A DNA stretch of 64,000 nucleotides from Amaurobius ferox (Eukaryota; Arthropoda; Arachnida; Araneae; Amaurobiidae). The position numbers were made by a program, and so were the translations under genes. The first letter of the stretch is position 1, and every line of letters begins with the position of its first letter. The stretch lies in assembly GCA_951213105.1 (NCBI GenBank), contig OX578140.1:36484003-36548002 (forward strand). Direction: 5' to 3'. The notes beneath the pieces were generated by a model, which worked only from the letters and a program-made list of their open reading frames with translations, was not told the origin of the DNA and did not search any database. Positions 46,965 through 58,489 of the stretch are shown piece by piece.

Positions 46965-47280
46965 CATAAAAAATGTGATGTGGGCAGCACATTACTTTCC
47001 CTACATAATTCAATTAATTTACTTCTTTTACTATGAAAAAATGCTGTATATAATATCCACGGCACAATGTTATTGACGTTGAACTGTACATTTGGGGGGG
47101 TGGGGAGTTCCGAATGACAACGTTTGAAACTATTTCGAAATAACCAATTAACTTATATTTCGCGCAACTATCAATATCAATACTGATAGCATCCGCAACG
47201 TAGTCGATATATTAAAATATTTTACTAATTAATTCATTAGTTTGGCATCATTTTCGTTAATTTAGCCTCTTGAGTTGTCG
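46965..47280 (+). mobile_element. Repeat R2, copy d, 5' part only
   Basis: Begins AAAAAATGTGATGTGGGCAG with CACATTACTTTCCCTACAT and runs to TTGGCATCATTTTCGTTAAT, then stops. The 3' half is missing. Confidence 0.6.
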
Positions 47281-47299
47281 AAACCATCTTTGTTGTTGA

Positions 47300-48000
47300 A
47301 ACCGCCCTTCGATGGAAGTCTGATCCATGTTCAGAAGTGGGTAAAACACTATCCTGCTGAAGAGAAACCCTTCATCTGTTGACGTTTCATCCTATGCCTC
47401 GTAATCAAATTGTCTCCTCCTCTTAGGTCATTTTTCTTGGAACACAACGTCAATTCCAAGCTTCTCGGATATTTCTCTTGTCTCTGTATGTACTCTCATA
47501 AATTTAGTTTCAAGATACCCTTGCAAAAGGTTTCTCGGAGTTTCGGTAAGAGTCGCCAGTTTTAGAAAGTCCAAATTCCGATTTTGTATTTCTTTATTGG
47601 CGAAATTAGTTTTAAAAGGAATGGCAATAAATAAAAACTAATGAAGGGAAATGTATTTCCAGATACTTTACATCAGATGCTGTAGCTGGGATAACATTCA
47701 CCTTCACCTTCCGTAGACTCGAATGCTTTAATTATTTCGGGTAACTGATAATGAACTGCCTTTAAACTTGCAATTCTGCTTTCCCACCTTGTTTCACTAA
47801 TTTTTTCAACCGTTAGTGTCAATCCGATTTCGGGAAAATACTTCAACTTTTAAGTGAAACAGATACAATCGGTGAAACAGACTAAAAAGAGAGACGCCCC
47901 ATGTTGATGATTTAGCAGCACCCCCTAAAATAAGGTTCAGGGAGTGGTATCCACAGGTGTTGAAAGACGCCCTTGAAGATAACTGTATAATTCTTGTTTG
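47300..48000 (-). pseudogene. hAT-like transposase (DUF4371/ZMYM-type), C-terminal part, decayed
   Basis: Minus-strand translation in shifting frames gives GYHSLNLILGGAAKSSTWGV (about 47956-47897), a LFHRLYLF block, then LTLTVEKISETRWESRIASL (about 47822-47763, RWE codons near 47780-47788), KAVHYQLPEIIKAFEST, NRNLDFLKLATL and FMRVHTETREISEKLGIDVV, ending in RRRQFDYEA (about 47422-47396). The HSLNL, RWE and QFDYE order is characteristic of the large hAT-related proteins annotated as zinc finger MYM-type or DUF4371. N-terminal zinc finger and catalytic regions are absent. Confidence 0.65.
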
Positions 48001-48556
48001 AACGACCTACTGATTAAGTGGTTATATTTTCACAAGAATGTATAAATGCACTGTTGAGATTAAGTTTATATTTTTAGCTTGCAATTTAATGTACAAATTT
48101 ATTATTTTATCTTTCTGAAAGATATAACAAACAAGTAAAAATAATTATTCAAAATTTGATTATTCTTAAACTACTGATATTTTTTTAATAAAATGAATTG
48201 AATAGGGTATTTAGGAGTAAAACACCCAAATTAAAGTACTAACTACAAAAATTCATTACTATTAAAATCAGTGAATTTAATGATATATTTTGATGGATAT
48301 TTTGATGGATTTACACGATTTAAGCTTCCTTGAATGCGAATCAAGAATTTATTTAATATTAGATGAATATGTCATTTGTGGACCAGATAGTTCTTACACA
48401 GATTGAATATTTAACGTGAAACTAAACATGAAAACGACCCCTTTTGCAAATTAAATGCACATTTATTTATAGCAGACGTTGTTCTGAGTCTAGTGATATC
48501 TTTGGTTTGACTAAACAAAAAGAGCCGTAAAAAAGAACGGAGCTCGGATTTTTTTA
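48001..48556. other. Non-coding, no recognised feature
   Basis: Nothing recognised. Confidence 0.35.
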
Positions 48557-48617
48557 GGGGGGGGGGGGGGGAGACACACTTAACACATTAACACATGTTG
48601 TTAATGTGTTAAGTGTG
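48557..48617. repeat. G15 run followed by a perfect 18-bp hairpin
   Basis: G15 at 48557-48571, then CACACTTAACACATTAAC (48575-48592), a 7-nt loop, and the exact inverse at 48600-48617. The half-site TTAACACATTAAC appears a third time at 48628-48640. Confidence 0.9.
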
Positions 48618-49080
48618 CGACTGCACCTTAACACATTAACAGGAGGCACATCGCTTGCCTTGCTGGAATTAATTATGTTAATGTGATTTTAAAATTCGGA
48701 CCTCGTGACCTAAATGATAAACAACATAAAAACAATTATTATTTTTTTTAATCATAGAATTGATTAAGTTGATTTTGAAAATTCATTTTGAAACGTTCAT
48801 CCTGCGTCGATTTTCATTTCAAATGACAAGGCGTTCGTTCTTTTTAATTAATATTAAAAAAATAATAACCTTTTTTTCTCTTTATGACTTTGATGGTTTA
48901 TTTTCATTTAAAAATTGTCTTGTATTGATAAAATATATAATTCTATTTCCAGAAACAAAAAAAAATTAACTGAATACGAGACTTTTTGTCTTCACTTTTT
49001 TTACTTTAAAATTGTCTTTGTTTTTAAGACATCGTATCATTTATTAAACGGACATTATGAGATTTTGAGAAAAATGTAGC
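48618..49080 (+). repeat. Repeat R5, copy c
   Basis: Follows R5 from the ACACATTAACA block through CTTGCTGGAATTAATTATG and ACAAGGCGTTCGTTCTTTTT. The 69-codon frame at 48760-48969 lies in it and is not conserved. Confidence 0.5.
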
Positions 49081-49779
49081 CAATTAAATAGTGTTATGTT
49101 GATATAACATTTTTTGCGTAACAATTTTAGGATTATTCCGGTATTTTATTTTTATATGACTGGACAAATTTAGTGCAACTTATTGCCATAAAACCTAAAA
49201 ATCTAGTCATAAAGCCCAAGAAGAAAATATACATACATTGTGAATACGCAATATGAAAAGCAAAATTTGCGAACTTCAAAATGCAAGAAAAGCAAATATT
49301 TAAAAACAAAGCAATTTTGGTAATTTTATTTTGTTTTGTATTGTCCAAAGAACATATGCATACGAGTTGAATGTCACTAAACATTTTAAATTTGAACCAA
49401 AAAATGCAATTTTTAATTTAAACCTTATGATAAGATGTATGATAGAGATTTTACACAAAGAAAATATTTTATGCCACATAAAATAATTCATACAAATACT
49501 TGCATAGCAATCATTTAATGTCTGCTTCAATCAATTATTGTAAATCCTTCTTCTAGCTGTGCTCTTTTATGAATAAATAATGCGTAATTGATACATTTTT
49601 TCTGTTTATTTCCTGAAAATTACTGTTTTTAAATAATTTTCTGACATAGTATGCATGCAATGCGTTTTAAATAAAACTAAATTTAAGAACCAAGGGTTTG
49701 AAGATTTAGAACTAGGCTCTTTAAAAAAAATCTATGAATAGATTTTTTAAAATGATTATCAAAGATTATAATACAATAC
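49081..49779. other. Non-coding, no recognised feature
   Basis: AT-rich. Minus-strand frames at 49133-49530 overlap each other and match nothing I know. Confidence 0.35.
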
Positions 49780-50110
49780 ATTGTTAACAAATTACTGGAA
49801 ACATTATTTATATATAGCCGTTAACTAAAGTACACTTAAAACAAACTTTTAATTCTCTTATGTGTCAATTTTTAAAAAGCCGATTATTCTTTTGGAATTC
49901 AGTCAAAGTCTTTTCATGCCTCAGACCGAACATGTAAAATATTTAGAAAATCTCTTTACAATGCTTTAATATGGAAAAAAATTAAATTGAATCTTCATTA
50001 ATTTAAAAGCACGGAATTTTCTTTTTACAAGTGTGCTAAAGTTACAACATACGTGAACAGAACAAACTGTGCAAAACAAACTCTTTACTGGAATCTTACA
50101 CTCTTATAAT
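49780..50110 (+). repeat. Repeat R8, copy a
   Basis: Aligns with 62020-62310: AATTACTGGA, GGAATTCAGTCAAA, TTGAATCTTCATTAATTTAA and ACAAGTGTGCTAAAGTT each have a partner there in order. Confidence 0.55.
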
Positions 50111-51105
50111 TTTATTAATGGTGGACGGGACTAAATCGTATCTGTATTTTAAGTTATAATTTATTTTACTAGAAAAATTTTAAAATTCTTGCTTTAAGGA
50201 GTTTTGTCCTCACTGATCATCTTATTAATGGAATTCCAGCAAAAAAGAATCTCAGTAGTATAAGTTTTCTCGGGCTGTTATTGGTAGATAATGCGCATCA
50301 ATTTCAGGGCATTTTTGTTGCCACTTCCATACAGATAAATGTTATGAAACCGTAATGGAAATTAAATGATTCGAGCACACATCAGTATTAGTTTCTAAAA
50401 AATATATGTGAGGATAATTAATCAATGGTAGATATTTATTTTATAAACTGCACTCTTCTGTACTTAGAGCAACTTAAATTTGATAATTCGAAGTCAGATT
50501 TCCCTGTACCAATGCAAGTTCAGATGACTAAATGCATATTTCCTAGTTATTAGGTCAAAATGGAAGATTATTGATCATCGCAGTTAATGAAAACTATTAA
50601 ATTACAAAAATTTGACAAGAAAAAGAAATCTGAAATTTAATTTTTAACCAGCAACGTCCGCGCGCTGCGCCCGCCCAAGTACACCACGGCCATTAATTGG
50701 AAACAGGAACCGGTGGCCATCAACTTCTGCGGACCTTCCCGTTAGCTCCTAATATCCGCAGGCTATACACCCTTCCCATTCAATATTACTATTTCTTATA
50801 CGACTCCCTATAAAAAAAAACATACTATACCAATCCCTAACATAGCGCAATTAATTTGTGCTCCAGTAGACTCTCTAACAAACCAAATTATAAAGTTTAA
50901 TACCTCAAACTTTTTATCTCAAGTTTTCAATTTTTGATCCTACCATGGAAGAAAAGGGACTAATTCAATTCCCTTTAACTTTGTGGTTTATACAATGCAG
51001 CTCCTACCAATCTACCTATAAACAATGTTCGCATTAATTGCGTTCTTTAAAACGTGAATTTAAAGACAAAGCAAGAAGCAAGTCTCTCTAACTCCATGGT
51101 TTAAA
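50111..51105. other. Non-coding; GC-richer patch at 50650-50770
   Basis: The patch CAGCAACGTCCGCGCGCTGC onward looks foreign to its AT-rich surroundings but carries no recognised gene or RNA. Confidence 0.35.
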
Positions 51106-51109
51106 TATT

Positions 51110-51478
51110 CATATTCTGAATTTTGAAACTGGCATGACCTCTCAATATTAACTTTCCCATTCAGCTGAATCATGGAGGTGGTCTCGTCTCTAACTCTATG
51201 AAGTATGAACTGAATACAGTTTTCCTTTTATTTATCCAGTTAATTGAATTTGTGTTGTGGCAACGCCTTCGGCCTGAGGTTATACACACAATATTCTGAA
51301 TTTTTAAATTGGGATGAACTCTCAGTATTAAGTTCCCTATTCAACTGAATCAAGGAGGTCGTCTCGTCTGTGACTCCATAAACTGAATACAGGTTTCATT
51401 TTTTCTTCAGGCATTAAAATCCCATGACCATACGATTGCATTATGTTGTGGCAACGACTATGACCTGAAATTGTAAAC
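51110..51478 (+). repeat. Tandem duplication, ~180-bp unit, two copies
   Basis: ATATTCTGAATTTT starts units at about 51110 and 51288. Both carry ATTCA(G/A)CTGAATCA(T/A)GGAG, GTCTCGTCT and GTTGTGGCAACG. Confidence 0.8.
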
Positions 51479-51488
51479 ACAAAAATAA

Positions 51489-53220
51489 AAAATCTGATAT
51501 GGGCAGCACATGACTTTCCTTATACTATAATGCAATGAATTTACTTCCTTAACGGTGAAAAAGGGATGAAAAGATCCACGTCAGAGTGTTTGTCACGTTA
51601 AATTGTACATTTGGCACTTTTCCAGATGACACCATGTAAAACTATTTCTTACCCAATTAACTTATATTTTACGCAACTCTAAATTAACAATTCTCAATAA
51701 GCAATATAGTCCATATATTTAAATATTTTAATAATGAATTCATCAATTAGGCGTCATTTTCATTAACTTGGCTTTATTTTTGCAATTTTGACGATATTTT
51801 CGTTAATGTGGGAAATGCGCTTCTAAATATCGCAAAGTTGGAGATATTTAGAAGAGCATTTCTTTTATAATAAAAGGTATGCCCATCATACGACGGAATT
51901 AACAATTTGCAAAACATTGCATCCCATTTGGCGTCATTTTTATCAATTTAGCGACTTTTTCATCAATTTGATAACAATTTTACCATTTTAGCAACAGTTT
52001 CGCCAATTTGGCGACATTTTTATCAATTTCATAACATTTTTATCAATTTGGTAACAGTTTCGCCAATTTGGCAACATTTTAAAAAAGTCGTCAAGTTGGC
52101 AATATGCCGCCAAAATTCGTCGCCAGATTTCCGCCAAGCGTTATAGACGAAGAAATAGGTTCTTCTTATATTCTTTCCAAATATTGAATTTTCAGCAATT
52201 AGTTGACATTTTCATTGATTTAGCGTAATTCTTATCTATTTGGCGACATTTTTATCAATTTGGCGATATTTAAAAAACTCGTCAGGTTGGCGATATTCTT
52301 CCAAATTCGTCGACACAATTTCGTCACGCATTATGGTCGGAGAAATAGGTTATTCTTATAGTAGATAAACTAATACAAAGCTACTACCCTAAGTATCTTC
52401 TCTTACAGTAGATTCTTATATATTTTCCAAGGTATTGAATTTTCTTCAATTAGTCTTCATTTTCATCGATTTTGCGTTATTTTTATCAATTTGGTGAGAT
52501 TTTATCAATTTGGCAATATTTAAAAAACTCGCAAAGTTGGCGATATTCCGCCAAATTCGTCGCAAAAATTCTTCAAACATTGTGGATGCAGAAATAGGTT
52601 ATAGTAGATAAACTTCTAATGGCGTCAAATTAGAATGCTATTACTCAAAGTGTCTTCTCTCGTGAATGGAACTAGCTAGATCTACGAGAATGATGATAAT
52701 AAATTTATCGCATAATATTACATATGAAAAGTAAACAGATTTCACAATAGTTAATTTTTTTTATTCTTATGTTATTTTTTGATAAATTTACTTGAAAAAT
52801 GTGCAATATCTCGAGAACGGTTCATACTAGTGTCCTAAAGTTTGTGTCAATCGTTTCTAATGAAACATTACATAAAAAATTATTATTTATGTAACTTTAC
52901 TGAATGTTTTAGTTTTTTGATTAATTTTTCAAAATTTCATTTCAAAATTTAGGTGGTTTCTAAACATTCGATTGCGTGTAATAAAAATAGGCTTCCAATA
53001 CTCACTCATTGTGATTTTTGTGCCAAATTTTGTTCGAATCGCTTCATTCGTTCGTGAGATATCGTCTACACTGACACACACACACACACATCACCTCAAA
53101 ACGTCTAATTCGTGTTCAGGGATGCTTGAAACGTGCTCACCCGTTAAAACTCGAATTCGAATTTTCGACCCCATCACAATACTTTCCTTATACATTATAC
53201 TATGTATATAAGGAAAGTAA
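51489..53220 (+). mobile_element. Repeat R2, copy b, internally expanded
   Basis: Starts with an A-run, TCTGATATGGGCAGCACATG and ACTTTCC, and ends with GAATTTTCGACCCCATCACA and the palindrome ACTTTCC...GGAAAGTA (53182-53219). It is almost twice as long as copy a because the TTTGGCGACATTTTTATCAA-type units and a larger ~250-bp unit are amplified (51740-52620). Confidence 0.75.
51740..52620 (+). repeat. Two-level tandem repeat inside R2b
   Basis: The small period is about 21-22 bp (TTTGGCGACATTTTTATCAA and variants, densest at 51925-52090). The larger period is about 250 bp, marked by GTTGGCGATATTC followed by CCAAATTCGTCG (about 52290 and 52538), AGAAATAGGTT (about 52341 and 52591) and TATTGAATTTTC (about 52182 and 52432). 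Confidence 0.75.
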
Positions 53221-54079
53221 AAAAACAATCAAACTTTGAGAGACTATTTTTCCAAATCCAAGGGTTAATTTGAAAAACAGATTTAAGATTTGGATTCAGC
53301 ATGGTGAAATTAGTATACATGAGGTTTTTCAGTCTTCGGGGTTTCATTTTGTTCTCTGATATACTGACAGTGCGCTTTTAAAGAGGTGATCCAAAAGCCT
53401 TCTATAATTTGGCAGCAAAAATCTCCTAATAACATTAAATTTAAAGCATTTCGATTGGATGCCGAGCTGAATGTGCAATCTTATGTCAATGAACACTGCA
53501 TCTCGTCGTCTACATCGTGTTGACGAGTGGCTATAACCGCAAATCCATAGTACACGGGTGGTGATGGATGATCAGTTGAACTAATATGCAACTTTCTTGC
53601 ATATATGTAATGCCCTGTTTGTTATAGAGCAGAAGCCGCTTCACTGTATAAAGAAAAAGCAATCTATCTAAAGTCAAAGCCAGTATTTTGCTCATACTCG
53701 TATGGCCTGCTCACATTTCTCTTTTCTATATTTTCACAGTTACCAATCTTTGTGCAGTTTCTAAATTTCGATAGCTATTCATTCATCGCCACTATTCCAG
53801 GGTTGCCAATTTAGCCGTTTTTTTTTTTAACTTTCAGCACCTTAAAATGGCTAATAAAATGCCATTTAAGCCATAAAATATCCGTTTGTAACTACTTCTG
53901 TCTATCCATGAAATCAAGCCATTTTTTGCTATAATTCTAGCCATAAAGTTCATCCCAGTGTTGACAACAGTTCCTCTCATTAATTTTTATCATTAATTAT
54001 TATCATTATTATCTTGTATTAATAATGAAAGGTTTTAAAGAATTTAGGATCTAAAATGATTGGAACACTTTCATTTTTT
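53221..54079. other. Non-coding, no recognised feature
   Basis: Nothing recognised. Confidence 0.35.
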
Positions 54080-54620
54080 ATCATTTTATACTTCAAAAAA
54101 CACAGCATTGGCTGCTGCGTTCAATTCTCTTTAATAGTCTGCATTTCTATCAATTTCTGTAGTTCCACTACAAATAAGAGTTCTACCTCGTAAAAAATTA
54201 AAATATTGTATTTTATCAGTAAGTTTAATCTTTGTACGAAATCGCTGCAATTGAATATGTTTACACGTTAACAACGCGTGTTTCTGTATTAATGGCGCAT
54301 TTTTTTGCTTCGCTGATAGCAAATATGATAATGGCATAATGACTTTAAAAAGCCAAGTTCTTGGCTAAAATGGGAAACAGTAGTAAAAGTGATTATTTTT
54401 CGAATAAATTATTACATTCATTTTAAAAAAAATCCTATTTCGAGCATACATCACGCCATTAACAGCATTTATTTTTTTATTTTTTGCTAAAACGATAAGG
54501 CGTACTTTTAAATTTATATTATAGCGATAATCATCTTTATCGCTTTAATGTGAATGACGGCGAGTTTGTTTTGCCTTAAGGTTTAAATTTGCCTTTATTT
54601 TTTAAGATATCGAATCCTTT
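54080..54620 (+). repeat. Repeat R5, copy d
   Basis: TTTTATCAGTAAGTTTAAT, AAATCGCTGCAATTGAATAT, TTACACGTTAACAACGCGTG and a GGGAAACAGTAGTAAAAGTG block follow the R5 order. Confidence 0.55.
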
Positions 54621-54621
54621 T

Positions 54622-54800
54622 CACTTTCCCTACAATACATGGTAACGTATAGAGAAAGTATTGGAATCGTGTCGAAACTCTAGATAACTCTAAATTCTAG
54701 AACACGAAAAAATTATTTTTAGCGTGACGTCTGTGTGCCGGTCAGTGCAATAGATGTATCAGTTCTAACTCAAAAACTTGTGAGGTCACGATAAGCGTTT
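54622..54800 (-). repeat. R2-like 3' terminal fragment
   Basis: Begins with the palindromic ACTTTCCCTACAATACATG..AGAGAAAGTA (54622-54660) followed by TTGGAATCGTGTCGAAACTC, the R2 3' end in reverse. It abuts R5d. Confidence 0.5.
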
Positions 54801-55008
54801 TGTTATCATTTCCCTCATTTACGTTAAAATATGATTTTCTTGCTAACTAACAGCATATTAGTCCTTCTGGTTTGAATGAACTATCACGAGGCTGACCAAG
54901 CATTCTGCGTATTCTATTTGGGAAAGAATCAATATTTCGGCATGCAGATCTGTTTTTTGTAAATAACGTCCCAAAGCTGTGCGCCGCGGAAAGTTCGCGG
55001 TTGCATTT

Positions 55009-55675
55009 GTATGAGCGAATGTTGCCAGGCCCGAACCAGAGACCCGTTGCTTACAAGACCGACATTATAAGATTAGAGCAAAAGCTAGTTTCAACTCCGA
55101 ACTTATAATTCGGGTTCATGTTCCTATCATCTTCGCTCGATGTCTTTGGCAGGAGCAGAGTCGTCTGCTGCTACACACTCCCCTTCGGCCGGCCATTTGG
55201 CTACTCATGTCCTTGTTGACGAGTCGGTCGGTCTGGGTCTTCAACACTCCCCCACCTGATGAGGAGCCCCGGTCAAATTTCGGCGAGAAGGGGGCCACCC
55301 AGAAACCCCCGCGCATCCCCATCCGAAATTCAGTCGAGGGGCTGAATGGCCGGGAAGCGTGTCGTACCTCGGGCGCGACGTCAGTCGTGGTCAACCAGGA
55401 AGGGAGTGGTAGCGCCTCTGCTCAGCATGGTGCTGCCATCTCTTGTTGAGAGGTGAGATCGTTGGAGACAGAAGGTTGGTGCTCGTACGTCCAGAGTCAT
55501 CATTTGTAGGAGCGGATGTTGCCAGGCCCGAACCAGGGACTCTGTGCTTACAAGACAGACAGTATAAGATTAGAGCAAAAGCTAGCTTCAACTCCGAACT
55601 TATAATTCGGGTTCATGTTCCTATCATCTTCGATCGATATCTTTGGCAGGAGCAGAGTCGGATGCTGCCACACAT
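55009..55675. repeat. ~170-bp direct repeats flanking a GC-rich insert
   Basis: 55009-55177 and 55506-55675 are near-identical (TGTTGCCAGGCCCGAACCAG, GATTAGAGCAAAAGCTAG, AACTTATAATTCGGGTTCAT shared), 497 bp apart. The interval between is markedly GC-rich and includes a SINE-B tail (55184-55243). Overlapping frames on both strands (55116-55973) come from this composition, and none is recognisable. Confidence 0.8.
55184..55243 (+). mobile_element. Solitary SINE-B 3' tail (~60 bp) with 9-bp duplication
   Basis: TTCGGCCGGCCATTTGGCTA onward to GGTCGGTCTGGGTCTTCA matches the terminal part of SINE-B only. ACACTCCCC flanks it at 55175-55183 and 55244-55252. Confidence 0.65.
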
Positions 55676-55834
55676 TAGAACCAGCAAGCCTGTGTGGTCG
55701 ACGACGATCGTTCAAGAACAGCAAAGAGTCCGCGCTTGTTTGTGTCCTATACATCTAGCTCAGATATATAACTATTGTTTTATTGTGGGTTTCACGTGGG
55801 TGTACAGTGGGCGAATAAATCCTCTGCCTCACCC

Positions 55835-55940
55835 CTCACCTCTGGATATATATGAAATGAGCAAAAATATTTTTCAAAATGTATTTCAAATGTATTACGT
55901 TTACAAAATGTATTTCTTACATATTTTAATAGAATGGTCC
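55835..55940 (+). repeat. Repeat R7, copy b
   Basis: CACCTCTGGATATATATGAA and CATATTTTAATAGAAT match 39894-39984. Confidence 0.45.
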
Positions 55941-56740
55941 TTAAAACCGTTAAAATCTGAAATGAAAGTTTAAGTATACTTAAACGTATTCACTAAATGC
56001 ATTTAATACGTTATTTTTAACGATGAAATGAATAAAATCGACCTCACTACCCTAGGATGAACCGTTTTCGAAATATTTAATTTTATTTATTTAGATTTTG
56101 AAATTTTTCAAATTTGTCGCCAATAATGCCAAAGTTGATGACATTTCGCCAAATCTGTCACTAAGATAATACTGACATATTCCCAATTCAAGGCATTTCT
56201 CTTATACCATAATATCGCTGTACGAATACCGAACATCATTGTATATCATATAAGAAAATATTCACGAAAACTTAGTTATCTGGAAAAATCCTAGACAATC
56301 GCATAAGTTCTCAAACTCAATTAAAGTCGGCAAATTTGTCACCAAGGTCAAGCAACACGAACCTTCTCGTATTGACAATTGATAACTGTAAATGTTTTTC
56401 CGCTAGGAGTCTTTTAAGACAGCTAAACATGTCTGAGGTAATTGTAACAATAACTAAAATATACTAAAAAGTAAAAATTAGAATTATTATATGCTGTATA
56501 ATCTACTGTAAGTTGGTATCGTTTTCCTAACGAACAAGCAAAAAACTGAATCTACTGTCAACAAAGCTTTGACCATTATTACGACTGCTGTTGCTATTCA
56601 GCAATAATTATTTATAGGCAAGGTTCGTTGAATATTACACAAATAGAAAGTTAAAACTAGCTGAATACCCGTTGAAAATCAACGATCTCGCAATAAGCAC
56701 CCTCTGAATATTGTAATTTTTTTAATAATTCACGCTTCAC
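55941..56740. other. Non-coding; short R2-like patch
   Basis: 56095-56165 has R2-type words (AATTTGTCGCCAA, GACATTTCGCCAAAT). Otherwise nothing recognised. Confidence 0.4.
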
Positions 56741-56744
56741 ATTT

Positions 56745-57995
56745 AGTCGGCAAATCGAATATTTTAGTATGCAAGACCACCTAAAGAAGAAAATATTGGA
56801 AAATTTAAATTGCGCACGTCTTCCTTTCGAACTATCTACCAGTACACCAAATTAAAGTTTCTATCTCTTCCCGAAGCATACTATTTTATCATCTCCCCTT
56901 TCTAGCGTTTTTCCTTGGAGCATACCCAGAAATGAACATTTTTGAAAAACTCTGTTCGTGTTGTGTTTTTATCAGATGATTGGCCCATATACCAAATATC
57001 AAGCCTCTATCACATTTAAAAGGAAGCGTGTCTCATTTATTCCTAAAATCGAACATATTGGCGTTCGGCACCCCCTAAAGTAGCAAATATTGGAAATCTG
57101 AAATTTGCACATTTTTTTCCTTTTAAACTATCTACCAGTATACCAAATTTGATGTCTCTATCCTATTGTGGAGCATGTTTTTCTATCACTTCATATTTCG
57201 AACGTTTTTCTGTGTTGCACCCCCTTAAATGATCATTTTTGAAAAACCGTAATAATCTTATGTTTTTTTATCAAATGATTAGCCCACATACTAAATTTCA
57301 AGCTTCTATCACACTTTAAAGGAGGTGTTTTCAGTTGTTCGTGAAATCGAACATATTAGTTAGCGGCACCCCTACAATAGCAAATGTTAGAAAACTGAAA
57401 TTGCACACTTTCTTCCTTTCCAACTATCTACCCGTATACCAAATTTGAAGTCTCCAACTCATCGCGAAGCATGCTTTCTCTAACATTTCACCCATCGAAT
57501 GTTTTTCTGTTGAATACCCCCCCCCCCCCCCCCCATTAAATATACATTTTTGAAAAACTCCATTCTTCTTGTGTTTTCTATTAAGTAATTCGCCCCTATA
57601 CCAAATATCAAGCCTCTATCACGTTCTAAAGGGGATATTTCTATTTCATTCCGAAAATCGAACATTTTTGTGTGCGACACCCCCTAAAGTAGAAAATATT
57701 GGAAAACTGAAATTGTACACTTTTTTCCTTCCAAACTATCTACCCGTACATCAAATTCCAAATCTCTATCTCATCCTGAAGTATGTTTTCTTGTCAATTC
57801 ATCTTTCGAACGTTTTCCTCTAGAGCACCCCCCCTTAAACGAACATTTTTGAAAAACTATATTCGATTTGGGTGTTTTCGTCAAATGATTAGCCCATATA
57901 TCACATTTCAAGCCTCAATCAAATTTTAAAGGAGCCTTTTCTCATTTATTCAGTAAATCGAACATTTTGGTGTGCGGCACCCCCTTAAGTAGAAA
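56745..57995 (+). repeat. ~300-bp tandem array, about four copies
   Basis: CATTTTTGAAAAAC marks units at 56937, 57234, 57545 and 57844 (periods 297, 311, 299). Each unit also has CTATCTACC.GTA.A.CAAAT, a GCACCCCC-type C-rich block, and ATCAAGCCTCTATCAC-like sequence. The 57519-57534 C run is an expansion of that C-rich block in one unit. Copies are diverged and non-coding. Confidence 0.9.
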
Positions 57996-58033
57996 ATACA
58001 TGTGAGTACATAAAAGTACATAATACATAAAAG

Positions 58034-58360
58034 TACTGTGATGAATGAAATAAAAATGTATGAATGAAATATTTACTGCTTTTACACAGAGAGCCAGGCC
58101 GGCCGTCCAAATGGTTGCTCAAGTCCTAGGATGAGTCGGACGGTCTGGGTCTTCAACAGAGAGCCAGGCAATTTATATTTCGATGACGTCATTTGAATCA
58201 AGTTCATTTTTTTTTTCAAATATAATTAATTATTGCAGTATTGTGATAATTTTAAAAATATTACCGCTGAATGTATCGCATTTTAGAGATGTTTAAATAA
58301 AATTAGAGTTGAAAAGTTTTTCATAATCAATGCTTTATACATGATTGATCTTTCTTGTTT
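58034..58360 (-). mobile_element. Repeat R1, copy e (end fragment)
   Basis: Only the AAACAAGAAAGATC end and about 300 bp inward are present, joined directly to the 300-bp array. A SINE-B tail is inserted at 58100-58155. Confidence 0.7.
58100..58155 (+). mobile_element. Solitary SINE-B 3' tail (56 bp) with 14-bp target duplication
   Basis: CGGCCGTCCAAATGGTTGCT onward to CGGACGGTCTGGGTCTTCA. ACAGAGAGCCAGGC is duplicated at 58086-58099 and 58156-58169, and other R1 copies have that sequence once (for example GAGAGCCAGGC at 12000-12010), proving insertion into R1. Confidence 0.85.
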
Positions 58361-58489
58361 TGTTCTCAAAAGAGCATCATCCATGAAGACATTTTACATG
58401 TTCGTAACAATGTTATTGAAATTCATTAAATTATAAAAAAAAAATTTTTGCTTTTGTTTTTTGTGTTTCAGGTAAAAAAAATTAGAGTG

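Noticed and set aside
54971..55973. Overlapping 66-176-codon frames on both strands in the GC-rich block
   Set aside because: Long frames are expected in GC-rich sequence. None carries a known motif, and the duplicated flanks are repeats.
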